A stretch of DNA of 64,000 nucleotides from Bradyrhizobium jicamae (GCF_018130695.1 NZ_JAFCJX010000024.1:62001-126000), one strand, 5' to 3'. Positions 40,961 to 49,885 are shown, counted from the stretch's first letter. The notes: generated by a model not told the origin, from the sequence alone. Numbers and translations: made by a program.

Positions 40961-42829
40961 ATGTCGGTTGCCGGTGCGACGCCGCGCTTGCGAGGTTCCC
41001 TCGTCGTGACCCGTGCGCGCCGCCCGCTCTTCGTCAAATACTTCGTGACGATGTTTGCCGCGGTCGCCGTTCCCCTCATGCTCGGCGCCATGAGCGAAGC
41101 GTGGTTCGCGTACCGCGATCAATGGCGCTATCTCAACGAGGTTCTCCAGGTCGAAGCCCGCTCGACCGCCAGCCGGATGCAGACGTTCATCGACGGCATC
41201 AGCGACCAGCTCGGCTGGGTCGTGCAGTCGCCATGGACAGCGAACGAGGACGACCGGCGCCGGATCGATGCACTGCGGTTGCTGCAGCAGGTCCCCGCGG
41301 TCGTTTCGGTCAACCTGATCGATCAGGCCGGGATCGAGCGCGTGTTCGTGTCGCGCATGCGACTGAACCGCATCGGCCGGGGCATCGACATGTCGGAGGA
41401 CCCCGCCGTGATCGGCGCGCGCGCCGGCGGCGTCTGGTACGGCCCCGTTCAGTACCGGCACGATTCGGAACCCTACATGCGGATCGCCGTGGCCGGAAAG
41501 CGCCCTGTGGCCGGGATCGTGATTGCCGACATCAATTTGAAACTGATCCGCGACGTGATTGCCGCCATCAGGATCGGCGACACCGGCCACGCCTTCATCA
41601 TCGACGATTCCGGCCGCCTGATCGCTCATCCTGACATCAGCCTGGTTCTGCGCGGCAACGCCGCATCCGGCGATTTCGAGGGGCTCAAGGCCGCGGTCAG
41701 CGCCGCCAACGGTTCGGCCGTGGTGACGACCGGCGACGACGGCAAACCCGTCGTCGCGCTCGCGGTGCGTGCCAGCAATGTCGGCTGGACCGTGATCGCC
41801 CAGCAGCCGATCTTCGAGGCATTCGAATCGATCCGCTGGGCACTCTGGCGCTCGCTGGCGCTGATCGCCATCGGCGCCGTGGTCGCGTGCACCCTCGCCT
41901 ATTGGCTCGCACACCGCATGTCCGGGCCGATCAAACACCTCGAGACCGGCGTCGAACGCATCGGCATGGGCCATTTCGACCACCGCATCGCCATCCACAG
42001 CGGCGACGAGCTGGAGCAATTGGCCGCTCGCTTCAACGAGATGGCGGAGGAACTTGGCATCTCACAGCAAAAATCCGAGCGCATCACCCGGTTGAAGCAG
42101 TTCCTGGCGCCCCAGGTGGCCGAATTGATCGAAACCTCCAATCAGCGCCTTCTGGACGAACAGCGCGATGTCGTGGCGATCTTCGGCGACTTGCGCGGCT
42201 TCACCGCCTGCTCGGTGCGTGCCGCCCCCGACTCGATCATGGCGCTGCTGCGGGAATATTACGAGGCTGTCGGCGCTGTGACGACACGCCATCGCGCCAC
42301 CCTGATCCGCTTCGCGGGAGACGGCGTCATGGTGCTCGTCAATGCGCCCGTGGCTTGCGAGAATCCGGCGCAGCTCGGCGTCCGATTGGCGATCGACATG
42401 CAGGCGGCGGTCCAGGCGCTGGTCGCGAACTGGCGCGCCAGGGGTTACGCGATCGGCTTCGGGATTGGCGCCGCGATCGGGCCGGCCACCGTCGGAACAG
42501 TCGGTTATGAGGGCCGGCTCGACTACACCGCCATCGGAAATGTCGTCAACCTGGCGTCACGGCTCTGCGATGCGGCGGACGACGCTCAGATCCTGCTCGA
42601 TCCCGTCATGGCCAGGCAGGTCAACGACGACTTTGCACTGACGCGGCTCGCAAAGCGGGCATTCAAGGGCTTTGACGATGCGATGGATATCTTCGCTGTG
42701 GCACACAGCCCGGTGGCGATGCGAGATGTCGCGGCGCCGCTGCAGCCTGCGACGACAAAGTGCCGGCGCGTCGCGGGCCCCGGCGCAATCGCGCAGCGGA
42801 TCCCTTGCCTCGAACAATCAGGCGCGTGA
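40961..42829 (+). CDS. Membrane class III adenylate/guanylate cyclase with Cache sensor and HAMP domain
   Basis: The 622-residue product has a membrane segment at about residues 27-47, a periplasmic Cache (PDC) domain (about 50-285; RINTASRM-like helix, YMRIAVAGKRPVAGIVIADINLK, GDTGHAFIIDDSGRLIAHPD), a second membrane segment near 300-320, a HAMP linker (RMSGPIKHLETGVERIGMGHFDHRI) and a C-terminal cyclase domain (about 395-600). Metal Asp residues are seen in FGDLRGFT and RFAGDGVMVL, and GRLDYTAIGNVVNLASRL is the catalytic helix. It should make cAMP or cGMP in response to a periplasmic signal. It follows an orphan binding-protein gene by 7 bp. Confidence 0.92.
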   Translation: MSVAGATPRLRGSLVVTRARRPLFVKYFVTMFAAVAVPLMLGAMSEAWFAYRDQWRYLNEVLQVEARSTASRMQTFIDGISDQLGWVVQSPWTANEDDRRRIDALRLLQQVPAVVSVNLIDQAGIERVFVSRMRLNRIGRGIDMSEDPAVIGARAGGVWYGPVQYRHDSEPYMRIAVAGKRPVAGIVIADINLKLIRDVIAAIRIGDTGHAFIIDDSGRLIAHPDISLVLRGNAASGDFEGLKAAVSAANGSAVVTTGDDGKPVVALAVRASNVGWTVIAQQPIFEAFESIRWALWRSLALIAIGAVVACTLAYWLAHRMSGPIKHLETGVERIGMGHFDHRIAIHSGDELEQLAARFNEMAEELGISQQKSERITRLKQFLAPQVAELIETSNQRLLDEQRDVVAIFGDLRGFTACSVRAAPDSIMALLREYYEAVGAVTTRHRATLIRFAGDGVMVLVNAPVACENPAQLGVRLAIDMQAAVQALVANWRARGYAIGFGIGAAIGPATVGTVGYEGRLDYTAIGNVVNLASRLCDAADDAQILLDPVMARQVNDDFALTRLAKRAFKGFDDAMDIFAVAHSPVAMRDVAAPLQPATTKCRRVAGPGAIAQRIPCLEQSGA

Positions 42830-43033
42830 CGACGCCTGCCGGTGCTGCGGCACATAGGTATCCCACGCCGCCCAGTTGACCCGCGCCAGGCTGCGCAGGT
42901 CTGTCGCGAGCGGACGCTTGGTGCGCCGCTCATAATCGGCGATCAGGCGCTCGGACTCGGCAATCTTGCGCTTGATGCCGGCCGCAGCCCTGTCCTGCGC
43001 CTGACGAGCGGCTTCGATAGAGACCTTAAACAC
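42818..43033 (-). CDS. Small protein, shortened copy of the gene at 47067
   Basis: From a GTG at 43033, which overlaps the stop codon of the giant TPR gene, the frame encodes 71 residues. VFKVSIEAARQAQDRAAAGIKRKIAESERL is followed by a block (LRSLARVNWAAWDTYVPQHR) nearly identical to the gene at 47067. The N-terminal 50 residues of that longer copy are missing. The last codons overlap the convergent cyclase gene by 12 bp. I recognise no family; the sequence is helical and basic. It may be a remnant of the duplication that produced the flanking direct repeats. Confidence 0.5.
   Translation of the reverse strand: MFKVSIEAARQAQDRAAAGIKRKIAESERLIADYERRTKRPLATDLRSLARVNWAAWDTYVPQHRQASSRA
42834..43005 (-). 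repeat. 172-bp direct repeat, left copy
   Basis: This segment matches 47134-47305 without gaps and with about 11 differences by hand count (about 94% identity). Both copies have the same orientation and cover the conserved part of the small gene. They bracket the TPR-glycosyltransferase and Hint-fragment genes. Confidence 0.85.
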
Positions 43034-46000
43034 GTCGCTTTGCTCGGCCAAATGCTTTCCGGCTCCAGTGACGGTCCGTCGATTTATACTGTACCGGACA
43101 GTGGATGCCGATCCGTCGCTGCAATTCTCCGAGGTCAAGCACCTGCGTCCTACGCAGCAACTGGCCGTCGCTTTGCTTCGCCCATTGCAGTGCAAACGCC
43201 CGTGTGAGCAGCCCCGGTCCGGTCGCGAGCCAAACCAAATCTGTATCCCCCCGCACCATGGCCGCCGCGGCAAGCTCCAGCGCGCGCACAACTACCGGAT
43301 GCTCCGGCACCGCCGCAATGAAATTGTTGCCGATGGAACCATAGTTCTCCTGATGCACGATCAACGTCGCCCGAGGATCGAAATAACTGTCGAATCCAAC
43401 CAGGCAACGGTCGTCCGCATCCGCATAAATCCCGCCTCGCGCCGCCAGATATGCGAGACGGAACAAATCCGCTTTCTGCGCCGGCAACTGCGTGCGCGTA
43501 TAGGCCCGCAGAATATCGCCGCCAAATTCGGAGCGAAGGAAGTCGGCTGCCGTTGAATCCTCAAATCCAGTCCAGCGATAGCCTGAATTGAGTCGCCGCC
43601 ACGTCGCCATCAGTTCACGCACGTCGTCCGGCGGATCGCGGTCCCAGAATTGCAACACATGCCGCGGGATCGGACTTTGCGGCTCATCAGCGGCTGGTTT
43701 CTCCGGTGCAAACGCCCCTTCCTGCCTTAAGACGATGCAGACTGCGATCGCCGCCGGGGTATAGTCCGGATAGTCGCGCAGCATCGCGCGCAACCCTTTG
43801 AACCGATCTTCTCGCGGCTGCCCCCAGATTCGCTTCAGCTCGGCCAGAGCCTCTCCGTCCAGAACGAATTCGTCAAGCAACTGGCCGACATGGTTTTGTG
43901 ACGGGCTTAGCGACTGCCCCTTGAGCAGCAGAGAGGAGCGGCTTATCCGGATGAAGTGGCCCAGCGCGGTTCGCGACGTCTCTAGGTCGAGGTTCATCAG
44001 GGCGGCCCGCGCAAGCTCGAAATGAGCCCACGCGTCACTGGGATTGCCGGCGATCGATTCCCGATAGGCTGAGATTGCGTCGTCGTATCGGAACTGCGCT
44101 TCAGCCAACTGGCCGCGGAGCAATGCGACGCGGGCGTGGTCCACGACGCTTGAGGCCGGCGACTTGTCCAGTGCTTCCGCCGCCCGGTCGTAGTCTGCTG
44201 TCATGGTCGCAATCTGGACGCGATGCGACCATAGCCAGAAGTTCTGCCGTGGCGTCCGGGCAAACTCTTCGTCCAGAATCGACATGGCGCGACTCCAGTC
44301 GCGCTGGTGGCGCAGCAGTTCGATCTCGGTGCCCGTGATCTCCGGATGCGCGCCGAGTTTGTCGCGCGCCTCTGCGATCATTCGGAACGCCTCGTCGCGC
44401 TCGCCCAATTCGAAAGCGGCGCGGGCCCCACCCATCCAGGTCCAGACGTGGGTTGGATGTGCTGCCGCAGCGCGCCGATAGAAGTCCAGAGCACCGGCAG
44501 CGTCGTCGCTCTGCATAGCAATTTCGGCCAGCGCCATCAGCGCACCGATTTGATCCGTTTCCGTTTCGAGTGCCCGCAACAGCAATTGCTTGGCCTCGAC
44601 CGGACGTCCCAGAGCACGTTCTTCAGCCGCCGCTTCGACCATAGCTTGCGCGTGGCCGGGATGCGCCGATAAAAGTTGCTGAAACACAGCAAGAGCTTCT
44701 ACTCTCTGGTCCTGGCGTCGCAACAATTGGCCGCGCTGGAGCAGCGCCCGTGCGTCCGTCGGATCGGCCTTGAGCACGTCATCAAGGATCAGCCTGCTTT
44801 CCTCAAACTGGCCCAGATCGCGGAGTTCGGTGGCAACATCGACCAAGCGTGCCTTATTGAGAGGGTCTGCGTCAGCAGCGCGCCGAAATGCTTCAAGGGC
44901 AGCCATACGATCACCGCGGCGGCGATGAATGTTGCCGAGTGCGGCGTGGCTATCGGCGTGATCGGGCTGACGGTCTATGACCGCCGAAAACAACTCAGCC
45001 GCTTCATCGAGCCTGTACAGAGCATCGAGCAGATGTCCGAGCGCCACGCGCGCACCACTGTTGTCCGGTTGTTTGGCCAGGACTTCGCGTAAAACGGTTT
45101 CGGCTTCGTCCAGCCGGCCCAAACGACGAACAGCATAGCTGAGCCCCACCAGCGCGGCCCCGTTACCAGGCGAGCGCTCCAGCGCCATGCGAAAACGCTG
45201 ATCGGCCTCAAGTGGCCGACCGAATCGCAGCAACAGATGGCCGGCTTCGATGGACGCATTCGGGTGCTTCACATCGACGATCGCAGCTTTCTCGAACGCA
45301 GCGAGCGCCTCTTCGCTGCGACCGGCGCTGCGGAGCGCGTAGCCAAGACCGAGATGCGCGTCGCGCGAAGATGGCCATTTTGCGATAGCAGCTCCGTATT
45401 CGCCAATGGCATCGTCGAAGCGCTGAAGCTTCTGCAGGGTATTGCCGATTTCCAGACGAATATACAGTGCTTCCGGATCAGTTTGACGAGCCTGATTGAA
45501 ATAATCGAGGGACGAGGCGTAGTGACCGAGTTCACGCTCGATCAATCCCAAAGCGTGAAGGGAACCGGCATTGCTGGGCTGTATTGCAACCGCTTTGCGG
45601 AACGCGTCGGAGGCGGCCTCGACGCGCTTGGCCTTACGATGCAGCCAACCCAATGCGACCCAAGCGGCTACATTGTCCGGGCTTTGGTGCAAGACGCCTT
45701 CAAGCAGCGTTTGGCCCTCATCGAGCGCATCGACGTCACGGAGCAAATGCCCGAGCTCGATCTTGTAGCCCGGATTGTCAGGGTCAATTGCAATCGTCGT
45801 GCGAAAGACGTCCGCCGCTTCATCTAATCGCCCAGCCTGCTTGAGCAGCCTGCCGAGTGCGACCAACTGCCCGACGTTTCCGGGTTCGCGATCGACGACC
45901 TCCCTCAGAAGTGTGATCGCCTCCTCGGCGCGCCCCAGGTCCCGCAGGAGATTTGCAGCTTCGATCTTGGCTCCGCTATTCGTCGGAGCCCCCTTGATGA

Positions 46001-46409
46001 CGGTGCGAAAAGCATCGAGCGCCTCGTCCTTACGGCCGAGCGACCGTAATGTATAGCCGAGACCGGCGTTGGCGCCCCCGTGCTCCGGCTCAAGGGCAAG
46101 AACCTTTCGGAAATTTTGCTCTGCATCGCCGAGTTGCCCGAGATGGCGAAAAGTGTGACCCAAACCGATTAACGCCGCCTTGTTTTCCGGATCAGACGTG
46201 AGGCCACGTTCGAATGCAGTACGCGCTTCGGCAATCTGGACAAGATGCAAATGGTCATAGGCAGCTTCGACAATCGCAGTCGTGCTCGCCGGATCAGCAA
46301 CGGCGGCTCTTTTAAAGGCATCAAGCGATCCAGATCGGTTTCCGGCGCTACGCAGTCGCCGGCCCTCCTCGATCAATCGATGAGCTTCATTAGAATTGGA
46401 CGTGGTCAT
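43026..46409 (-). CDS. Giant TPR-repeat protein with C-terminal DXD glycosyltransferase domain
   Basis: The 1127-residue product carries about 20 consecutive 34-residue TPR units (residues about 10-860), such as FRHLGQLGDAEQNFRKVLALEPEHGGANAGLGYTLRSLGR. They are followed by a glycosyltransferase domain (about 895-1110) of the Och1/capsular type: IPRHVLQFWDRDPPDDVRELMATWRRLN, FRLAYLAARGGIYADADDRCLVG with the D-A-D-D metal site, and FIAAVPEHPVVVRALELA. Such TPR-GT fusions glycosylate proteins or surface polymers, with the repeats holding the acceptor. No signal peptide is present. Its stop overlaps the start of the small gene. Codon use is less GC-biased than in core genes. Confidence 0.85.
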   Translation of the reverse strand: MTTSNSNEAHRLIEEGRRLRSAGNRSGSLDAFKRAAVADPASTTAIVEAAYDHLHLVQIAEARTAFERGLTSDPENKAALIGLGHTFRHLGQLGDAEQNFRKVLALEPEHGGANAGLGYTLRSLGRKDEALDAFRTVIKGAPTNSGAKIEAANLLRDLGRAEEAITLLREVVDREPGNVGQLVALGRLLKQAGRLDEAADVFRTTIAIDPDNPGYKIELGHLLRDVDALDEGQTLLEGVLHQSPDNVAAWVALGWLHRKAKRVEAASDAFRKAVAIQPSNAGSLHALGLIERELGHYASSLDYFNQARQTDPEALYIRLEIGNTLQKLQRFDDAIGEYGAAIAKWPSSRDAHLGLGYALRSAGRSEEALAAFEKAAIVDVKHPNASIEAGHLLLRFGRPLEADQRFRMALERSPGNGAALVGLSYAVRRLGRLDEAETVLREVLAKQPDNSGARVALGHLLDALYRLDEAAELFSAVIDRQPDHADSHAALGNIHRRRGDRMAALEAFRRAADADPLNKARLVDVATELRDLGQFEESRLILDDVLKADPTDARALLQRGQLLRRQDQRVEALAVFQQLLSAHPGHAQAMVEAAAEERALGRPVEAKQLLLRALETETDQIGALMALAEIAMQSDDAAGALDFYRRAAAAHPTHVWTWMGGARAAFELGERDEAFRMIAEARDKLGAHPEITGTEIELLRHQRDWSRAMSILDEEFARTPRQNFWLWSHRVQIATMTADYDRAAEALDKSPASSVVDHARVALLRGQLAEAQFRYDDAISAYRESIAGNPSDAWAHFELARAALMNLDLETSRTALGHFIRISRSSLLLKGQSLSPSQNHVGQLLDEFVLDGEALAELKRIWGQPREDRFKGLRAMLRDYPDYTPAAIAVCIVLRQEGAFAPEKPAADEPQSPIPRHVLQFWDRDPPDDVRELMATWRRLNSGYRWTGFEDSTAADFLRSEFGGDILRAYTRTQLPAQKADLFRLAYLAARGGIYADADDRCLVGFDSYFDPRATLIVHQENYGSIGNNFIAAVPEHPVVVRALELAAAAMVRGDTDLVWLATGPGLLTRAFALQWAKQSDGQLLRRTQVLDLGELQRRIGIHCPVQYKSTDRHWSRKAFGRAKRRV

Positions 46410-46427
46410 AAGAACTGAAAATCGACT

Positions 46428-47114
46428 TTGAGAAATGGGCGCAAGACAGACTCAAACGTACTACATCAACATAATCTATCCGGGAATTCGAACGCTGCCG
46501 CATCATTAACGCCAGCCACCCGGTGCCGAAGTACGATTATACCGGTTTACGGCTTGATATGCGATCCCATATGCCGGGATCTCTTGGTCTCTCCGGACCA
46601 TGCTTTGCTGGTTGATAGCGCCTTGATCCAGGCCGGCGCCCTTGTCAATGGCACATCAATCGTACGCGAGTCGGCCGTCCCAACGACTTACACCTACTAC
46701 CATGTTGAGCTGGACGATCACTCGCTGATCCTGGCCGATAACACTCCGGCTAAAACATTCGTCGATAATATCGATCGCTTGAATTTCGATAATTGGGCCG
46801 AGCATGAAGCGCTTTACCCAAATGGTAAGTCGATGAATGAACTGCCGTATTCCCGTGCCAAGTCGCACCGTCAGGTGCCGGTCGGCACACGCGTGATGCT
46901 TGCAGATCGGGCGCAGATGATCGGCTATGCCGGCGACGTGATTGCTGGTGCCCCAGCACCTGAACTGTCATTGCAAAGAGGGCAATGCTCCGGCATTGCT
47001 CTTTCTGCTGCAGATCGCTCCTGCGCATATGAGCAGACTGCGCGCTGGTCGATGCTGATCGACGAGCTACTGTATAGCATCCCTGACTGCCCGCAAGGCC
47101 TGTGGTCGGGCTAG
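46428..47114 (+). pseudogene. Hint (Hedgehog/intein) domain protein, N-terminus missing
   Basis: From about 46540 the frame encodes the C-terminal two-thirds of a Hint_2 domain: CRDLLVSPDHALLVDSALIQAGALVNG, YYHVELDDHSLILADNTPAKTF and FDNWAEHEALYPNGK. The usual start of the domain, with the self-cleaving Cys in a C-F-x-x-G-T type motif, is absent, and the first 40 residues do not resemble the family. The frame therefore looks like the tail of a self-processing protein cut off by rearrangement. It overlaps the small gene at 47067 at its 3' end and is divergent from the TPR gene, with 18 bp between starts. Confidence 0.7.
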
Positions 47115-47426
47115 CGTTGTGGTTCTCGAAACGGCCTGCCGATGCTGCGGCACATAAGTATCCCACGCCGCCCAGTTGACCCGCGCCAGGCTGCGCAGGT
47201 CGGTCGCGAGCGGGCGCTTGGTGCGGCGCTCGTAATCGGCGATGCAGCGCTCGGATTCGGCGATCTTGCGCTTGATGCCGGCCGCAGCCCTGTCCTGCGC
47301 CTGACCGGCTGCGCCGGAAAATGCGCCGACCTTGAAACGGGCGATCTCGAGATCTCGGAGGGCCTCGCGGTTCTTCTTCAATTGAACCCGGTGCCAGGCG
47401 ATGCTGCTGTTGCTGTCGGCGATCAT
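47067..47426 (-). CDS. Small helical protein of unknown function
   Basis: From ATG 47426 the frame encodes 119 residues: MIADSNSSIAWHRVQLKKNREALRDLEIARFK, then QAQDRAAAGIKRKIAESER, RRTKRPLATDLRSLARVNWAAWDTYVPQHRQ and a poorly conserved tail. It looks largely helical, possibly coiled coil in the middle. A shortened near copy lies at 42818. I do not recognise a named family. The last 48 bp overlap the Hint fragment on the other strand, and the tail beyond PQHRQ differs between the copies, so the 3' end has been reshaped. Confidence 0.6.
   Translation of the reverse strand: MIADSNSSIAWHRVQLKKNREALRDLEIARFKVGAFSGAAGQAQDRAAAGIKRKIAESERCIADYERRTKRPLATDLRSLARVNWAAWDTYVPQHRQAVSRTTTLARPQALRAVRDAIQ
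47134..47305 (-). repeat. 172-bp direct repeat, right copy
   Basis: This is the partner of 42834-43005, in the same orientation and of equal length. The distance between the copies is 4.3 kb. Confidence 0.85.
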
Positions 47427-47751
47427 GGTGCAGGCCGCGATGTTGGAGACGCATCGAGGATGGGACGGCTTGGTTAACAGCTGGTTAACCGCAGTGCCAC
47501 TCACCGCCCTCAAGCACGATTGGCGTGCCCACGAAACGTGGCGATGTTGGATTGTCGTGTTCCGCTTCAGCCTGCGGCTGCCTGACGCACCGGCGGCAAA
47601 ATCTCGCCAAGAGTCAGGAAGCGAACTGAAGCCCTGATCTCGATCGCGCATAAGGTCGCCACATCAAACGCCTCCCACAAGAAGGCGCAGTTCGGCTGAC
47701 GGCGCCCAGCCGACAATCACCGATACAAGGGAGATCGATGTGGGAGTTGTC
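47427..47751. other. 325-bp gap without a supported gene
   Basis: The space between the small helical protein and the Cys-rich protein holds GGTTAACAGCTGGTTAACC near 47473-47491, a short direct/inverted GGTTAAC pair, and otherwise no reading frame with a ribosome site. It should contain the two divergent promoters. Confidence 0.4.
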
Positions 47752-47937
47752 ATGATCAGGTGCCCGGAGACGGGCCGCGCGATTCCGACCGACATGAAGA
47801 CCGACCGCGAGACATTCCGCTGCAGCGCGGTGTTCTTTGCGCGCACCTACTGCAAGATCTGCCGGATCAGTCACGAATGGTTCGCCAAGGAGGCCTGGGT
47901 CCATGAACCGACCGAAGAGCTGCGCAAGGCATCATGA
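47752..47937 (+). CDS. Small Cys-rich protein, zinc-ribbon-like
   Basis: The 61-residue product MIRCPETGRAIPTDMKTDRE ... has four Cys: one in IRCPETG, one in FRCSAVF and the pair C-K-I-C in ARTYCKICRISHEWFAKEAWVHE. This suggests a single structural zinc site. GGAG lies 6 bases ahead of ATG 47752. I recall similar short proteins in Bradyrhizobium annotated only as hypothetical. No partner gene is evident. Confidence 0.6.
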   Translation: MIRCPETGRAIPTDMKTDRETFRCSAVFFARTYCKICRISHEWFAKEAWVHEPTEELRKAS

Positions 47938-48011
47938 CCAAGGCTTCATGAACCAAGGCATGTCGTGACATCGGCGTCTGCGCCGCCACGCCGGTCCATC
48001 AGACGATACCT

Positions 48012-48836
48012 TCAATGGTCCCCTGACCGCTGGCCGCTCGCGGCTTGAAATCGTGCGTGCAGCGTGCCGGTCTCGGCCCACACCGAAGCGTGATGGCGCG
48101 GATGTCCATGCGCCGCCCGCCCATGGCCGTGCGGCTTCGCAGCTTCCGGCGACACAAGATGATCGACCCTGCCGCGCATGAGCTGATAACAGTCGCAGGC
48201 CGCCGCCTCGAGCCGTGGCCGGTCGATCTCGATCGAGCTCCGCCGGTTGGACCGGATCGCCTGCGTTTCACGGAGCTTGTGCACCGCATGGGTCACAGTC
48301 GTTCGGCGCACACCAAGCATCTCCGACAGCGTCTCCTGCGTCAGCGGCAGGACGTCATTGCCGACCTGATCGTGGACCTGCAGCAACCAGCGGGCCAGAC
48401 GCGCCTCCACCGAATGCAGCGCGTTGCACGCCGCGATGTGCTGGAATTGGATCAAGAGCGTCCGCATGTGGACTTGCACCGCCTCGGCAAGCGCCCCACC
48501 CCGGGCAAGCGCCGTTTGAAGCCGTGCCGGGGATAGCTGCCACGCGGTACCGGCAACGCGAACGACCGCCGTTATCGGCGAGCTCACCGGCCGTAGCGCC
48601 GACAAGATACCGACCGCCCCCTCGTTGCCGACGATGTTTGTCGCGACCGTCTGCCCGTTCGGCATGTCCATGACGAACGCAACCACCGCACTGCAGGGGA
48701 AATAGGTGTGTTCGACCGCGTCGCCGGACCGGATCAGCACGAGATCGCGCTCCAGCGAGACTTTCCGCAGGTGAGGTACAAGCAAATCGAGATCGGCGGG
48801 CGGCAGCGCGGCCAAGAGGCGATTGCCAATGCTCAT
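48012..48836 (-). CDS. Crp/Fnr-family regulator with His-rich C-terminal tail
   Basis: The 274-residue product has a cyclic-nucleotide-binding-type barrel (about 10-130; RDLVLIRSGDAVEHTYFPCSAVVAFV) and an HTH (about 150-215; LTQETLSEMLGVRRTTVTHAVHKLRETQAI). The barrel lacks the R-x-S element that binds cAMP and has no Fe-S Cys cluster, so the ligand is unknown. The C-terminal 60 residues go beyond the usual family length and hold a His-rich run (KPHGHGRAAHGHPRHHASVW). ATG 48836 has GGAG 7 bases upstream; ATG 48848 is an alternative. Confidence 0.8.
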   Translation of the reverse strand: MSIGNRLLAALPPADLDLLVPHLRKVSLERDLVLIRSGDAVEHTYFPCSAVVAFVMDMPNGQTVATNIVGNEGAVGILSALRPVSSPITAVVRVAGTAWQLSPARLQTALARGGALAEAVQVHMRTLLIQFQHIAACNALHSVEARLARWLLQVHDQVGNDVLPLTQETLSEMLGVRRTTVTHAVHKLRETQAIRSNRRSSIEIDRPRLEAAACDCYQLMRGRVDHLVSPEAAKPHGHGRAAHGHPRHHASVWAETGTLHARFQAASGQRSGDH

Positions 48837-49077
48837 CTTGTGCTCCATCACGGGTAAGCTCCCAGACGGAGGTGCGGTTCGCTGCACAAATCAGCTGTGG
48901 CGCCACGCTGCATACGCAACAAACAGACCGCACCGAGACTTATTAAATACGCCGTTGCGGAGCAACGTTCCAATCAATTCACTGCGCGGCGAAACGGCGC
49001 GCTTCGCTCGAAAGGGCTACCTCCGAAATTCTGTGCACAAAGGGATTTCGAGCGCGGCGACGAAAGCTCTTTGTTCA

Positions 49078-49150
49078 AGCATGATCTCCGCGCAAACGCT
49101 TCGCGTTTGTCGCGAGGGAAAACCGCTTCACACTTTTCCGGATCATGCTC
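49078..49150 (-). repeat. Dispersed palindromic repeat, GAGCATGATCCGGAAAAG type, second copy
   Basis: This is the same element as 31903-31978 in the opposite orientation. It ends 8 bp before the stop of rlmE and may end that transcript. Confidence 0.75.
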
Positions 49151-49158
49151 TATTGCGC

Positions 49159-49848
49159 TCAGGGGCGACCGGCCTGCCCGCGAAACCCGGTCGCCAGCAC
49201 ATAGCGCTCGGAGGAATCCTGTCGGCTCGCCGACGGCTTCACATGGCGGATCGTCGCGAAATCGCGCTTGAGCTGCGCCAGCAGCTCGGCGTCGGCGCCG
49301 CTCTGAAACACCTTCGCCAAGAACGCGCCGCCGGGATTGAGCACCTCGCATGCGAACTGCGCGGCGGTCTCGACCAGGCCGACGATGCGCAGCTGATCGG
49401 TCTTGCGATGCCCGGTCGTGTTGGCGGCCATGTCGGACATCACGATGTCGGCGCGGCCGCCCATCATCGCGATCAGTTTTTCGGGCGCGTCATTGTTGAG
49501 GAAGTCGAGCTGCGCGAAAGTGACGCCGGGTATCTCGCCCATCTCCAGCAGATCGATCGCGACCACCTTGCCCTTGCCGTCGACGGCGCCGGTGCGCTTG
49601 GCGGCGATCTGGCTCCAGCCGCCGGGCGCGGCGCCGAGATCGACCACCGTCATGCCCTGCTTCAGCAGCCGATATTTGTCGTCGATCTCCAGCAGCTTGA
49701 AGGCCGCGCGCGAGCGATAGCCGAGCGCTTTCGCCTTGGCCACATAGGGATCGTTGAGCTGGCGCTCCAGCCAGAGCTTTGACGACAGCTTGCGCTTGCC
49801 GGCACTCTTGACCTGGACGTGCATCCGCCCGGTGGTGTCTTTCGCCAT
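49159..49848 (-). CDS. rlmE: 23S rRNA 2'-O-methyltransferase RlmE (FtsJ/RrmJ)
   Basis: The 229-residue product methylates U2552 of 23S rRNA. The K-D-K-E type site is visible as SRAAFKLLEID (Lys), VMSDMAANTTGHRKTD (Asp) and GGAFLAKVFQSG (Lys); the SAM loop is VVDLGAAPGGWSQIAAKR. The basic N-terminus (KSAGKRKLSSKLWLERQLNDPYV) is typical. ppx/gppA lies 37 bp upstream on the same strand, as in related rhizobia. Confidence 0.95.
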   Translation of the reverse strand: MAKDTTGRMHVQVKSAGKRKLSSKLWLERQLNDPYVAKAKALGYRSRAAFKLLEIDDKYRLLKQGMTVVDLGAAPGGWSQIAAKRTGAVDGKGKVVAIDLLEMGEIPGVTFAQLDFLNNDAPEKLIAMMGGRADIVMSDMAANTTGHRKTDQLRIVGLVETAAQFACEVLNPGGAFLAKVFQSGADAELLAQLKRDFATIRHVKPSASRQDSSERYVLATGFRGQAGRP

Positions 49849-49885
49849 GATGGTTCTTACGGGATTCGAAGGATTGAGCCGCGTT

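Noticed and set aside
42818..43291. Longer 157-codon version of the small gene at 42818
   Set aside because: The upstream part lies inside the glycosyltransferase-coding sequence in another frame and does not resemble the intact copy at 47067.
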